From Phoronis australis (taxonomy: Eukaryota > Phoronida > Phoronidae): a stretch of DNA of 27,772 nucleotides. The stretch covers positions 1-27,772 of the forward strand of contig NMRA01001310.1 in the NCBI GenBank assembly GCA_002633005.1, written 5' to 3'. Under the pieces are notes generated by a model. The model saw nothing but the letters and a program-made list of their open reading frames with translations. It had not been told where the DNA came from and searched no databases. Made by a program: the position numbers and the translations under genes. Shown here one piece after another: positions 9,718 to 20,081 of this stretch. Every line of letters begins with the position of its first letter. The stretch's first letter is position 1.

Positions 9718-9862
9718 GGTGAATAAGTTAGGACATTGAAGAAAAATGCTATTCCACAGGGCATATTAGTATTCGACCATGGCGGATTACTATTTTGCCC
9801 GGGCGGAATACTAGTCTGCCGGGTAGAATAGCAGTTTTTTTTCTCCAATGTTCTGAGTCACC
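9718..9862. mobile_element. Foldback (palindromic) element, 145 bp
   Basis: Nested inverted repeats share one centre near 9790: GGTGA (9718-9722) with TCACC (9858-9862), GGACATTG (9731-9738) with CAATGTTC (9846-9853), TGCTATTCC (9747-9755) with AGAATAGCA (9825-9833), and TAGTATTCG (9767-9775) with GGAATACTA (9805-9813). The centre carries GGCGGATTACTATTTTGCC, itself a variant of the arm motif GGCGGAATACTA. The whole unit could fold into one imperfect hairpin. It is likely a foldback MITE. No coding capacity and no clear target duplication were seen. Confidence 0.55.
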
Positions 9863-10440
9863 ATAGCTCGCACACTTCAGGGTATTTCTTTATTCACTTC
9901 ACCAGAGGTAACATTCTATTGGCTTGTACCACTCACGAGATATCCCCATAGACGGACACAGCCAACCACAAACATATCGTTTGGATGGAGTTTCTCAATG
10001 TAAAAAGGAGATTCCTTTAAAAGTAAGCGGAAATCGCAAAACTTTTTTTTTCAGAAGTTGTATAGTATGCTCGACCTTTCCGGTCGGACGTCATGTGAGC
10101 ATTACGTGACTTATCTAGGTGGTCGTTAAGGGTAACAATACAGTAATTACAATCCACTTATCGCCAGCTCTCCCCCATAAAAAGTGCAGTGCCGCAGTTG
10201 CAACGTCGTTTTTGCCAAAAATAAACTTTCCATGGACATTTAGAATTTGACAAATATCGCATCTAAAGAATATTGGGCGTACGACCTTCGAAGAAAATAT
10301 TTGTTGGTTATGCATTACTTTATGGCATTTTGTTATTACTGGCGATGTCACCCGTTAAAGTAGATTCTTTTGCTCTCCGCTGCAATAAAGGAAATCACAA
10401 AAGTAAGCCTTGAGAGAAACATTTAATAATATATTTTTAG
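9863..10440. other. Remainder of the intron after the WSC exon
   Basis: No additional feature was recognised before the acceptor TATTTTTAG ending at 10440. Confidence 0.5.
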
Positions 10441-10505
10441 ATTTCTGGACTGAATGGATGAACAGAGACACGCCAAGAGGATGGGCTGATTCAGAACCTG
10501 CAACG
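10441..10505 (+). CDS. Main gene: small exon opening the WxxW domain
   Basis: This 65-nt exon encodes residues 91-112. FWTEWMNRDTPRGWADSE is the N-terminal half of the mucin-2/CILP-type WxxW domain, with W-T-E-W followed by N-x-D-x-P. It follows the acceptor ATATTTTTAG, enters in phase 1 (completing GAT, Asp) and ends in phase 0 at ACG|GTAACT. It continues directly in exon 11236-11449. It is too short to be called by length, but motif, splice signals and phase at both ends agree. Confidence 0.82.
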
Positions 10506-11235
10506 GTAACTAAACATATGAACTGTTCGCCATCTTCTGAAAAACATTAATCAATGCAGGAAGGTTATGACTTTGAAACTGCCTTTTAAGCTGCACACAA
10601 CGTCCATTCTAACTTTTATATCAGAAAACAGGCTTTGTCAACTAGTGAAAATATATATTTTCTGAAAGAAAAAAATCAGGATATACATTTTATTTTTGTA
10701 TGTCATCATTGCTATTGCTTTAACACCTCTTTATATCAATATTTCATTTTTAAAAAAATTATAATTCGCAGCAAAATAACGCCTCGATTCCTAAGTTCAA
10801 ATTAAGACGAAGCCAAAATATGCCAATTAATTTCGCATATATGAAAATCCGTTGACAATCTCAAGTTGCTCGGTTAATTATTTGCTGAAAACCTGTTTTC
10901 GGTCAATACAACCTACACATGTGATAATCATGTTCTTTATTTCAACGTTCTCTCGCAATGTTAACTGAATTTGCAATGCATAATTAACTTATTATCAGCT
11001 AACATTTTAAGCTTGTTACTGTTTCCCTTCCGGTAAGTAGGTCAACAGTTCATTACACACCACGCGACATGAGACTACCTGATATGAAACCAAGAACGAA
11101 ATGGATAATAGAAATCAAGTCCGTTGTTAAAACACGTCGTGAGCATGAGATTGGAACAGCGAAATGTCAAATTACTTATAAAATTAAGGAGTCTTGGTGA
11201 GAATTTATCTCTTTGCAAAACTTGTGTCTTTTCAG
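10506..11235. other. Intron within the WxxW domain
   Basis: AT-rich, 730 nt, phase 0. No other feature was seen. Confidence 0.6.
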
Positions 11236-11449
11236 GTCGAAGTTTGCGGTGGACTAATCCCACTGAAAGCAAAATGTCGTGTCGGAAATCATGGCACCGA
11301 ATTTTCCATGACAACTCCTGACCACTTAATTCCAGGGGAAATGGTACTTCGACATCAGTGCACACCATCAAAGGGACTGCTTTGCGTCAACTCTGATCAG
11401 ACCTCCAACTCTTGTTTAGACTTTCAGATAAGATTTTTCTGCTCTAGAG
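11236..11449 (+). CDS. Main gene: C-terminal part of the WxxW domain
   Basis: Residues 113-183 complete the WxxW domain: VEVCGG, KAKCRV, RHQCTP, LLCVN, then CLDFQIRFFC at the end, like the conserved C-L-D-Y/F-x-V-R-F-x-C ending of the family. Six cysteines are present, as expected for an extracellular disulfide-bonded module. The acceptor is TGTCTTTTCAG and the donor AGAG|GTAAGC. It enters in phase 0 and ends in phase 1. Known WxxW domains occur in mucins, CILP and other matrix or mucus proteins, so an adhesive or matrix role is plausible. Confidence 0.85.
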
Positions 11450-11727
11450 GTAAGCTGCGTTGATACGTGTAAACAAAATCTTCGATTTCGTTATAGAGTC
11501 AGATACAGTCACTGGTAAAAATATCCTCTCCTTTGGTTACAATTTTTTTCTTAAAAGGATGCCAAATCTTATATTCGTGATTACACCCAAAAGTGTTTTT
11601 AACACCTGCCGCTGCTTAAATAGCACCTTCCCTGAGTGATAACGACCCTGTTCAACTGATACTTGATTCACGAGAGTAGCAAAGATGCTAACACCTTCAG
11701 TGGGATCCTCCCGATTTGTCATGGACC
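11450..11727. other. Start of a 4.3-kb intron (11450-15751)
   Basis: No feature was recognised in this part. The rest of the intron holds a minisatellite, a LINE fragment and a dispersed repeat. Confidence 0.6.
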
Positions 11728-11816
11728 CTAGGTGTTCCGGGTTTTATGTGTTCCGGGTTCTATGTGTCCCGTTACATGCATATCGGTGTTCTAGGTGTCC
11801 CGAGTTCTGTGTCCAT
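11728..11816. repeat. 16-bp minisatellite, about 5 units
   Basis: Units CTAGGTGTTCCGGGTT (11728), TTATGTGTTCCGGGTT (11744), CTATGTGTCCCGTTAC (11760), a degraded 15-bp unit (11776) and CTAGGTGTCCCGAGTT (11791), followed by a partial unit. It is an imperfect tandem array in an intron. Confidence 0.75.
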
Positions 11817-12553
11817 ATTTCTGCATGGGACGGGGTTCGTTAAGCTAACAAATTTTCCGGGCTCTCGGTAAGGGTTTTCAAACTTGGTCAGCTGTGTTGA
11901 AGATTGAGGTAAATTAACATTAATTTGTTTCAAAGACACAAATGATCTATTAGTAGACATTGGGGTTTAGTTTCCTTTTTAGTTAAAATGCATATAGTGT
12001 AGTCATCCATAAATTGAATCAAATTGACGGTAACCGATGTAGTCCGAGTGTTCAACAATTTGTGCACGCTATTTGAACCTGCAGGACGCTGATTACACGT
12101 TGTCACAGATCTGTTGTGCCTTCTAGTGCCTGTGGTGTGACGTGCATGATGCAGCAACTTGCACTGTGTTTTTTCGGCGATATTCAACCTATTCAGTCCA
12201 TTAAAATTCTACATGAGGTCAACTCCACATGAAACTTTTGTGACCAGTTTGTAACTCTGACAGAGGGCACTTTCCTTGTACCAGATTTAGGGACTGTTAA
12301 AAGAAACACGGTCTATTTATTATGATTCAAGTGCATAGTTTCATGTAATACAATAAAAATGTATATCCGAAACAACGCTAATCCAAAACAAACCTCTAAA
12401 AGGAAGTAAAGAAGTCTAATATCACATTCCCCACCCCGATATCGGAAAGCTTATTTGTTCCACCAAGACAAATGAGAGGGGTGAATAGGACCAGCGTTTA
12501 AGTTGGTTGCACGTACCGACCAAATGTTGTATCCCCCTGGAGTTCCGGTTATT
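11817..12553. other. Intron sequence
   Basis: No exon or repeat was recognised. The short minus-strand ORFs here lack domain or splice support. Confidence 0.5.
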
Positions 12554-13293
12554 ACCATATTTATTTAGTTATTATTTATTTATTAATGTAATAATTACAA
12601 TGAGGGTAGCCCCATCAGTTCACACTGCTTTCCATGAGGACCCTCAGTAAAAACATTGAGACAGTAAGACAAACTAACAGAATTACAAAATGAGAGACAA
12701 TATTTAAATAATCAATAAAGAATAAGAAATAACATGGAAAGATCGATGAAACAAAATAAAAAATAGAATATGATGAACCGAAGATAAGGAAAGTAAGACA
12801 AGATGATTAACTAAAGTATAAATATAAATAATGAAAAACGGACAATAAATATTTGTCAAAAGTAAGACATAACATATATATACACACATGTATACACAGA
12901 ACACATCTACATGAATTTAAATCGATTTCTTATAATTCTTTTAAAGGTCATCAAGGATGGTGAAGATTTGGCATGGGCAGGGAGAGTGTTCCATAAATAG
13001 GGCCCGCTGTTGGAAAATAATATTTTCCCAGTTTCGTTTCTGGGTTTCGGAAGGTTGAAGTTGGTTGATAATGAGAAGCTAGTGTTGTAGCGATTAGTAT
13101 TCATCTTAAACTTAGCGCTTAAGTATGTTGGGACAAGACGTTTAAAACACTTGTACATACAACAAGCAGATAGGAATTGGTGTCTTGTGTGTATTCTCAT
13201 TATTCCAGTCTCCATATGAAGGTTTTCAATTTTAATATCCCTCACACCAACTCCCAGAATAATCTGGGCAGCCATATTTTGAATACCACTTCA
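12554..13293 (-). mobile_element. 3' end of a non-LTR retrotransposon (jockey/CR1-like LINE), 5'-truncated
   Basis: On the minus strand the frame ending at 12907 gives the C-terminal tail of a reverse-transcriptase ORF. It has AAQIILG, a YKCFKRLVPTYLS segment, and PYLWNTLPAHAKSSPSLMTF followed by K-R-I-I-R-N-R-F. These are hallmarks of the region after the RT domain in jockey/CR1-type LINEs. An in-frame TGA at 13293-13291 interrupts the frame upstream, and no catalytic RT core is found. The 3' UTR of about 350 nt contains GATGGGGCTACCCTCATTG and ends in a TAAATAAATAA-like tail at 12554-12590, as usual for such elements. It is a dead copy inserted antisense in the intron. Confidence 0.8.
12907..13275 (-). 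pseudogene. Residual ORF2 C-terminus of the LINE (122 codons)
   Basis: This is the longest intact piece of the LINE reading frame, from an internal Met to TAG. It comprises only the post-RT tail, with no YADD-type catalytic motif or endonuclease, so it cannot be functional alone. The internal Met is not a real start: the related frame continues upstream into the TGA at 13291-13293. Confidence 0.75.
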
Positions 13294-15394
13294 CTGCAGA
13301 CATCACATTGTTCTTTCAACGCTTTACTGCACATCAAAATTAATATTCGACAGGTTCAGGCTTACGTCCTGTCACGGAAATTATGACTACAGAAATTACG
13401 GATTTTAAATGAACATTTTTATTTGCTTACTCTCCTCAGAGATTCATGAAACTTACTGGAGATAAGAAAAAAGATGCTCACACACATACTCACATCCTCG
13501 CAATTTTCCAAGTCTCCAACATAATTTTTTTTGGAGACCTCTCCATTTCCGACTTAGGAAATCCCCATGGACTTATTGTGAGTTTTGTTATTACAGCATT
13601 CTTTTCGTACATACGACGGTCTATTCTGTGCTTTATGTTTTCATTGACTCTTGGGATGAATCAATTGAAGCGCCTGATGTAACAAATTTCTCATCAAAGC
13701 TTCGTGAATACTTGGAATAGCAAAGTTGCAAAGCATTGCAATACTTATCCCTATTTTTCTTGTTAATGCGACAAAATGTTTTCATTGGCTATAGGACATA
13801 CTTGTAAATTCGAACGGCAGTGGGGGCAAAAGTATTTATCTACGCTGTTTAGACCACAAACGGTCGCATTCCTCCGAATCAAAGATAGTTATCAAGAGCC
13901 TTCGAAACACAGAGTGTCAAAATATGAGAAACATTCTTCAAAGACACGAGAACGAGAATTGGAAGCCACGTGAAATGAAGTTAATGAGGGGCACATTTTT
14001 AGATATCTGTGATTAAGAGACAAGCCTTTGGATCTTACAAGCCACTCTTCTGTGCCAATATCAAATTGTTTCTCCGTGTATCCCTTACCGCTGTCTACAT
14101 CGCAGTTTCCTACAACTTCGTCATTATAACCACCCCTGACATTCTTATCTTTCTTCACAGAGTCTGTCCTTCCCACTGCCATCATCGTTGAACATCCTGC
14201 AGTACCATTCTATCCAATCTCATGGCTCAAAGGGTGAACCCATCTTATCTCTATGTACGCCATGTGTTTCATAATTGCCATTTTCATGGGTTGCAGAATC
14301 GGCAAACCAAAGCCTCTGGAAAAATTGTGCAAAGCGCCACTGCAACCAATAGCATTTTAATTATATTTTATCAAGTGTGCTTTGAATATATGCATAAGCA
14401 GTCATAAGATGATGGGACGAGTAAGCCACAAACTTTTACAGCGGAAAGGGTGTGTACTTGGAAAGGCTGCACAAAGTGGTTCAATGCTCGGCCGGGCAGG
14501 GTAAATACTATTCTGAGAATGTCCGAGCATTTTTTGCTGATGACACTAAAACTGATCTCGTTATCCTCACCAGATGTTAGCGTCCGTCGCAGACAAGGTT
14601 ATTGATAACAATAAAGCACTAATCACCTCCTCAGATTTCTTCTCTGACGTTGTATTCCTACGGGTATGATCCATGATCCTGTGAGGTGTTGTTATTTTCT
14701 ATTGACGTCATTGTGGTGACTTGTGGCCGGTGCTGGACTGCTTTATGGTTTAGGGGCTCGGGCGTTTTGTTAGGGCAATGAGCTTAATTGTCTTGAAATC
14801 CGTGGTATACTCATGATATATTTTACTTAGTATGTTGGTTTTCATAGTATTATTGATATTATTATTTCATTCGTAGAGTGTTGATGTTTAAAGTAACTTA
14901 TTTTGGTTTTCAGAGGAGTCAGTGGCCCATGCGTTGTATCTACACATGTCTTGATTATCTCTCATTCATAGAACTATTGCCTTAAGAGAGTTGGCAAACA
15001 CAGTGGAGTCCATATGATTGCTGCGAAAGTTCCTAAATCTATTTGCTGTTATTTCCTATAGAACCTTGAATCATGAAGCTTAGTGCATGCAACCCACACA
15101 TTTGTAACTTTGTATATGAACTTTTTACGTGTCTAATAGAGACAGTGCTCATTTTGCTACTGCCTTTGCAAGTGTTCTACACTTAACTAGGGAATATAAT
15201 CATCTCATTGACGCAATGTATAACAAAACGCTACTGCTGCGTTCATCTCTAATCCTCAAGTTATACTACAGAGCTAATTCAGCCCCTTGGGTACGGTGGC
15301 CTTCTTTTAATGTTTGGGACATTCGTCTTTTAGGGGAGACGAAAGTTGAACACTTTATTACAGGTTATGTACACCTCTCTTTAAATTACTTTTT
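13294..15394. other. Intron sequence with one coding-like antisense island
   Basis: Mostly without features. On the minus strand 14185-13892 holds a 97-codon ORF with protein-like composition (VGNCDVDSGKGYTEK, QFDIGTEEWLVRS) and an internal donor-like AGCG|GTAAGG. No domain is recognised. Confidence 0.4.
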
Positions 15395-15725
15395 ATGCGC
15401 CCACATGTTTATATGTGGTCGCATATTGCCGTCATCTCTGTCTGAGCGTCTGGGCGTCCGTGCGTCAGGCGTCCGCGACTCTATCTCCTAAACCCCCTTG
15501 CAGGATCGTCTTGAAATTGGGCAGGTGTGTTCCTATGGGGTCTACGACAGAGGGCGTCGAGTTTGGGACCGACCTAAAAGCACACCATTTGTGATGCAAT
15601 CGTGGGCGTATTTCAACGCTCTGCGTTGCTCTTATTTCCTCTAGCAACGGTCGGGGCACTCTGCTCGTACTCTTGACCTAAGAAATTGGCGTTGCTGCAG
15701 CCTTGCTCAGGTCCTGTAGCGATCA
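15395..15725. repeat. Dispersed-repeat fragment starting with a hairpin
   Basis: ATGCGCCCACAT (15395-15406) and ATGTGGTCGCAT (15413-15424) form a 12-bp inverted repeat with one mismatch around GTTTAT. Next come GTC/CGT-rich words (CGTCTGGGCGTCCGTGCGTC) and then ATCTCCTAAACCCCCTTG and CTTGAAATTGGGCAGGTG. This arrangement resembles a repeat type I recall from many invertebrate genomes. The right boundary is approximate. Confidence 0.4.
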
Positions 15726-15751
15726 GTAATTCAAGTTGATAATTTTTTTAG

Positions 15752-15964
15752 GCGGTATCGCATATAAGAAAGCTGCAACTCAGTCGAGTACCTACCCAGG
15801 TGGCTACGCATCTCTAGCTGTCGATGGGTTCACTTACGCAAATTATCACGCCAAGTCGTGCAGTCACACAGAAAGCGAATATCACCCATGGTGGAGGGTG
15901 GATTTACAAAGTGTCCATGTCATCACCAGTGTAACCATTGCCAACAGAGGAGACAACGATTGCG
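15752..15964 (+). CDS. Main gene: first half of a fucolectin-type (FTP, F5/8C-like) lectin domain
   Basis: Residues 184-254 start GIAYKKAATQSSTYPGGYAS and contain LAVDG, SCSHTESEYHPWWRVDL and VTIANRGDNDC. This is the fucolectin/tachylectin-4 (FTP) pattern: A-x-Q-S-S-T, AVDGn, HPWWRVDL and the V-x-I-x-N-R strand. The fucose-binding set of that fold (His, then Arg-x-Asp-x4-Arg/Lys) appears to be kept: His in SCSHT, and R-G-D-N-D-C-G then K, where the K is in the next exon. It enters in phase 1 after TTTTTTAG and leaves in phase 1 at TGCG|GTGAGA. The expected role is calcium-dependent recognition of fucosylated or similar glycans outside the cell. Confidence 0.87.
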
Positions 15965-16723
15965 GTGAGATGTCTCTTCACGAAGGGCTGTTAAAATTGT
16001 CGACACGCGCGTTGTTTTCACCAGGCATTTTAACCGTTTGGTCGTAAAGATTTTGGAATTTCCGCTGATGCCGAAGCAATTTTCCTTTAGTGTCAAGTTT
16101 CAAAGAAACGTTCTGTCAACTGCTCGTCATTTCACCGATTGTTTTCTCACAAGGCAAAGCACGTCTCGTTATTTGATATGACAATACATAGACGTAGCAC
16201 TTTTCATTGGTATGAAAAACGTGACCTTTGATTCGTTGAAATAACCAAAACAATTGTACTTTTCAAGTGTTCTCTGGGTAATTGTTTGAGTACAAACGCA
16301 CATATATATTTATAGGGGCAAAGAATTTGAAAACTTTATTTAGTTGAAATGTTTTACATTTCGTCTGTGTTTAAAAATACTGAATCTGAAGATTTGTAGA
16401 CATTTTGCAGTATTCAAACTGAATAGCTCTCGCGTTAGTAACACCAAGATGTAGATTCGCCAAGATCTGTTTTTAAACAGGTATTTTTGACGAACTTTCT
16501 AGTTCCAGGCCTCCTTAATGTTGTGCAAGACCTTATCAGGAAGTTTACCCATTTACATGTAGCAAAATATCTAGAACACTCTATATTTTAACTTTGTAAA
16601 AGTATAAATTTCCCGAAAGTAGAGAAGCTGTATAATTGTTTTTTTTTTTGGCATTTTATAAATCTGTTATTATATGACTCACTTGTTGTTTGGCAAACTG
16701 TGGACTTGGTGATTTTGTTGTAG
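15965..16723. other. Intron within the FTP domain
   Basis: 759 nt, AT-rich, phase 1, with no other feature recognised. Confidence 0.6.
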
Positions 16724-16927
16724 GAAAACGTCTTGGAGATCTGTACGTTCGAGTAAAAAATAGCACAATGTTTTATTCCGCAAGTCAGTTGTGTAACTCT
16801 CACACTCCGACTGTCGGTGAGGGAGCAAAAATCACCATCAACTGCGGTGCTCCAGTATTTGGTCGATATCTTACGATACAGATGAAAAGGACAGATTACC
16901 TTACATTGTGTGAGGTTGTCGTCGAAG
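16724..16927 (+). CDS. Main gene: second half of the fucolectin-type lectin domain
   Basis: Residues 255-322 start KRLGDLYVRVKNST and continue through QLCNSH, INCGAP and GRYLTIQM to LCEVVVEG, the usual ending of FTP/F5-8C lectin domains (x-L-C-E-V-x-V). The acceptor is GATTTTGTTGTAG and the donor GAAG|GTGAAT, with phase 1 on both sides. The first Lys supplies the last basic position of the R-x-D-x4-(R/K) motif, so the intron splits the putative sugar-binding motif. NST is a possible N-glycosylation site. Confidence 0.87.
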
Positions 16928-17281
16928 GTGAATGACTGTGTTAAGACCATTTTGTTATAAGCTGCTTCAGTCCCTTGTCAATCAGAAGTCTTCCTTGAAA
17001 ACAGGGCTTAAGTTTCAACGCATTCTGGAGCACATTTCGTAACATCGATGAATCACAAAAACAAATTACTTGCATTGCCCTGTCGACTATTACCGCTTTT
17101 GGATTTGAAAAGTGATCTAACCATTGCACTTACAATTAAAATTAGTTACAAAAGACATTCTTGAGGAACTGACCTAGTATTTGCTGCTTTTGGACTTCTT
17201 ATTTTGACCAACGATTTAGCAAAATACCAGCAGAGCCAACACAATGAGAACGGACTGCAACATATACTGTTGAACTTTCAG
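16928..17281. other. Intron
   Basis: 354 nt, phase 1, with nothing else recognised. Confidence 0.6.
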
Positions 17282-17410
17282 GTTGCCCACTGCCGTTGCC
17301 TACTCACTGTGCAACAATGGAATGTCCTGGGGGACGCAAAATGTGCACTAAATGTATACTCCAGTCAACTTCCGGATCTGCTTTCCATTTGTCTGGTGGT
17401 CAATGTCTGC
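17282..17410 (+). CDS. Main gene: Cys-rich module exon
   Basis: Residues 323-365 begin GCPLPLPTHCATMECPGG and include CTKCIL and end GGQCL. Cysteine spacing suggests a small disulfide-rich EGF-related module, incomplete by itself and probably continuing in the next exon. The acceptor is AACTTTCAG and the donor CTGC|GTAAGT (strong), with phase 1 on both sides. The 83-codon ORF that overlaps it is in a different frame and is not the coding frame. The module links the lectin domain to the EGF-like unit. Confidence 0.78.
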
Positions 17411-17673
17411 GTAAGTCTCGTAAACAGTATTTGCTATCAAGCATCTAGCACATGATCAGTTTATGGAAGAATTTGCATAACACTCGCATGTACGAATGTA
17501 GTCTCGTTCCAGTAACGCTGCGAAGAAACTGTCAATGTTCCTGTCAACAAGTGAGGTTCATCATTTCCTTCTTAAGATCTAGTATTTCAATTGTTTTGGG
17601 AACACATAATTTTACCAAGTATAGCAAATTTGTCTTCAAAAAAGCCTGTGATGCCTTTGCGCATCTTTTTTAG

Positions 17674-17796
17674 CAACCTGCTCCTGGCTGGACAATGCAT
17701 GGTGCTGGCCGGGATCGTGCAGCAACCGAAACCTGTTGGAATCGTGCCAGTGTAAGCCAGGCTTCTACCGCGACTTGTCCTCAGGAAAATGCGAAT
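17674..17796 (+). CDS. Main gene: EGF-like module exon
   Basis: Residues 366-406 contain CSWLDNAWCWPGSCSN, then SCQCKPGFYRD and GKCE. C-x-C-x-P-G-F/Y-x-x-x followed by a final Cys is the EGF signature. The acceptor is GCATCTTTTTTAG and the donor GAAT|GTAAGC, with phase 1 on both sides, typical of a shuffled EGF module. The exon is only 123 nt and belongs to the gene by frame continuity with both neighbours. Confidence 0.8.
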
Positions 17797-19334
17797 GTAA
17801 GCTAGCTCTCTGAAATCTCATTAAAACTTGGCAATTTTGTCACAAGGAATGGTACTCTGTCGCTTGGTCACTTGAATTGCCCATGCAATCACTCGGTTTG
17901 ATTAATAAATTTACATTTGTGTGACTGCTCAAAGGCATTATTTGTTAATTAATAAGGGAAATTGGATTTTCTGTAGAGTGCACTTTACTTTAAACCTCTT
18001 TTTTTTCACACACTCGTATCTCAGCAATCCTTTGCGTGATCTTTTTCTATATGTACTATGACAGATTGCTGCATTCCTCGTCTTCCTCTAAATTTCTCCA
18101 TCGGTGTCTAACTTCATCTTCCAATGCATTCACCTTGTTAATCAGCGGGTGGTTTCAGAAAGTCAAATTATAAAAACGCTATCTTTAGCATTCGATCTGC
18201 AATGACTTGCCAAACCGTATTAAAAGCTTTTGCTTCAATGCACCTCAGCAATGTTATTGACTATTTTTCAAAAGTGTGTTATGACAGCTTTCACGACCAG
18301 GCCCTGACTGTTTCGCAAAATCTATTGCCTTTTGTCTTTTGACTTAAGCCAAGCGTCCGAAACCTGACAATGAATAACACAATGTTGGTCGTTTTGTCTT
18401 TTGCTTTTCTTGGAACGTTTCGTCTTCTGTCTTTTAGAACAGACTGCGGATTTCTGCTTGGTATTCGTGAATCAAGCTAAGCACAAGTAGTCAAAAACTA
18501 AGACATTTCGAGAAATATGCACCAGAAATGCTTCATTCGCATTTACTTCGTATGTAACTGTTCGTGACAAACTTCTCTACATATTTTTATTCAATGTGTA
18601 TAGCCACAAAAATAAATTGGCCTTTTTCTGTAACGTGGATTTTTATTGTGGCTGCGTTGTCAGCGGATTTTTGGGTCATGATCATTCATGGTGTCTCCGC
18701 AAGGTTTACGTTTCTCTAAATTGCTTTTGTAAATGTTTATCGGGATAGAAGAGTGTTAATACATGTACCACTGCTATGAAACTGCGATCTAATATAAAGT
18801 GTTACTAAAAACACCAGAGGGTGAAACAGCGGGTTTCTAAATGCAACGATAAACCGACGTTAGTCCAATAAACCCTTTTCTTTTTTTTCATGGACGAATT
18901 TTTGTTTTTTACGTATGTTTACTCTAGTAAACACTGGAATCAAAGCTACAAAGCATGGAATCACTCACTACCGTGAGAAATTCAATCGTAAAAAGTCGCG
19001 GAGTGTGAGAAAAGGAAGAAAAATTCTTTTCAAATGGTTTTAATCATAAGAAGAACTCCTACGGAGTTCCTGAGCAATGAAGAATAGTTACCTTCTAAAT
19101 CGTCGCCGTGGCAATCTCGATGACCTTGACGTTAGGTACTTAAAAGTGTTGTTGGCATAGGAAAATATGTAATTCAGTGAAGCGTCCAACTAATTGCCAA
19201 TTTTCACCATACGTGCTTATTCCGTAGATAAATTGTAGCTTTCACTTATTTATTTTGATACCTATGTTGATCTAGACAAGTGCAGCATGAACCATTGACA
19301 TATTACTGGTAATACGTTTCAACTGGTGTTACAG
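17797..19334. other. Intron (1.5 kb)
   Basis: AT-rich, phase 1. No ORF, repeat or mobile element was recognised. Confidence 0.6.
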
Positions 19335-19607
19335 TTTTAACAAGTCAGCCTGACCTTCATTCATGCTTCACAAGGGCAGTGAGCCAACACAACGAATACG
19401 TCGACTCCACGACGCCCCCTGGGATGAGCAATGAATGCGGAAACCAACAGGACTTTTACAGCAAGTTTCAGCCGGCCCATACTACCTATACTTTGACATT
19501 TGAATTCAAAGTACATGTAGATAATGCTGCGAAACCAAACTACATTCACGCATATCACTTTGGAGTTACCGGGGCCTCTGTGCAAGTGCTAACGTTTACA
19601 GAAGAAG
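19335..19607 (+). CDS. Main gene: unnamed Cys-containing module
   Basis: Residues 407-497 include LTSQPDLHSCFTRAVSQHNE, SNECGNQQDFYSKFQP, TLTFEFKVHV and NYIHAYHFGVTGASVQVLTF. No named domain is recognised. The pattern of a single Cys pair followed by alternating strands ending in HxFxVGVxxA resembles the segment after EGF modules in uncharacterised multidomain proteins I recall from brachiopods and hemichordates. The acceptor is GTGTTACAG. The donor GAAG|GTTAGA is weaker than the others. Phase 1 on both sides fits the neighbours. Confidence 0.78.
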
Positions 19608-19803
19608 GTTAGATTCATTTCACGGAAACATGATAAGTCACATATTAGAAGTATTGAACAGATAATCGCAGAAACATTGGATGTTATCCACAGTAACACA
19701 AGATTAACGTATACCCGCATGTTAAGCTGCGTCAGTTTGTCACAGGTGATTTACATTGAAATTGCAATTGGGATTTGGCTCTCATTACGAGGACTTCGGA
19801 AGG

Positions 19804-19820
19804 TAAATGATAGACGGCGT
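19804..19820. repeat. Second copy of the 17-bp word found at 5529-5545
   Basis: Exact match to TAAATGATAGACGGCGT, with CTTCGG shortly upstream as in the other copy. It is probably a remnant of a dispersed repeat. Confidence 0.4.
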
Positions 19821-19904
19821 TAAAGGCCATGTTATCCCTTAGGGCTCGATCCAATGGATAGAATCTGATTTTTATACATGTACATCCGACAACTAGGTAA
19901 CTAA

Positions 19905-20081
19905 ACTCTATTCGAAAGTTACTGGCTTAAGCGTCTCGGTCAGGCTGGTATAAAAATTGTTGATAAATATTACGTTATAAATCCTCAACGTGTCGATAAT
20001 CACGGTGTGCAAGCGATAGAAGTAGTAAGAATGGGACAAGATTGGCAGTCGCACGGTTGTGTGATATCGCGATTAAATTAA
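19905..20081 (+). other. Coding-like open stretch of 58 codons, no ATG start
   Basis: Between TAA at 19902-19904 and TAA at 20079-20081 the frame reads in part FESYWLKRLGQAGIKIVDKY and VDNHGVQAIEVVRMGQDW. The composition is protein-like, but there are no convincing splice sites and no recognised family. It could be a mobile-element relic or chance. Confidence 0.12.

Noticed and set aside
15129-15491. 120-codon plus-strand ORF
   Set aside because: It runs into the dispersed repeat at 15395 and shows no domain or splice evidence.
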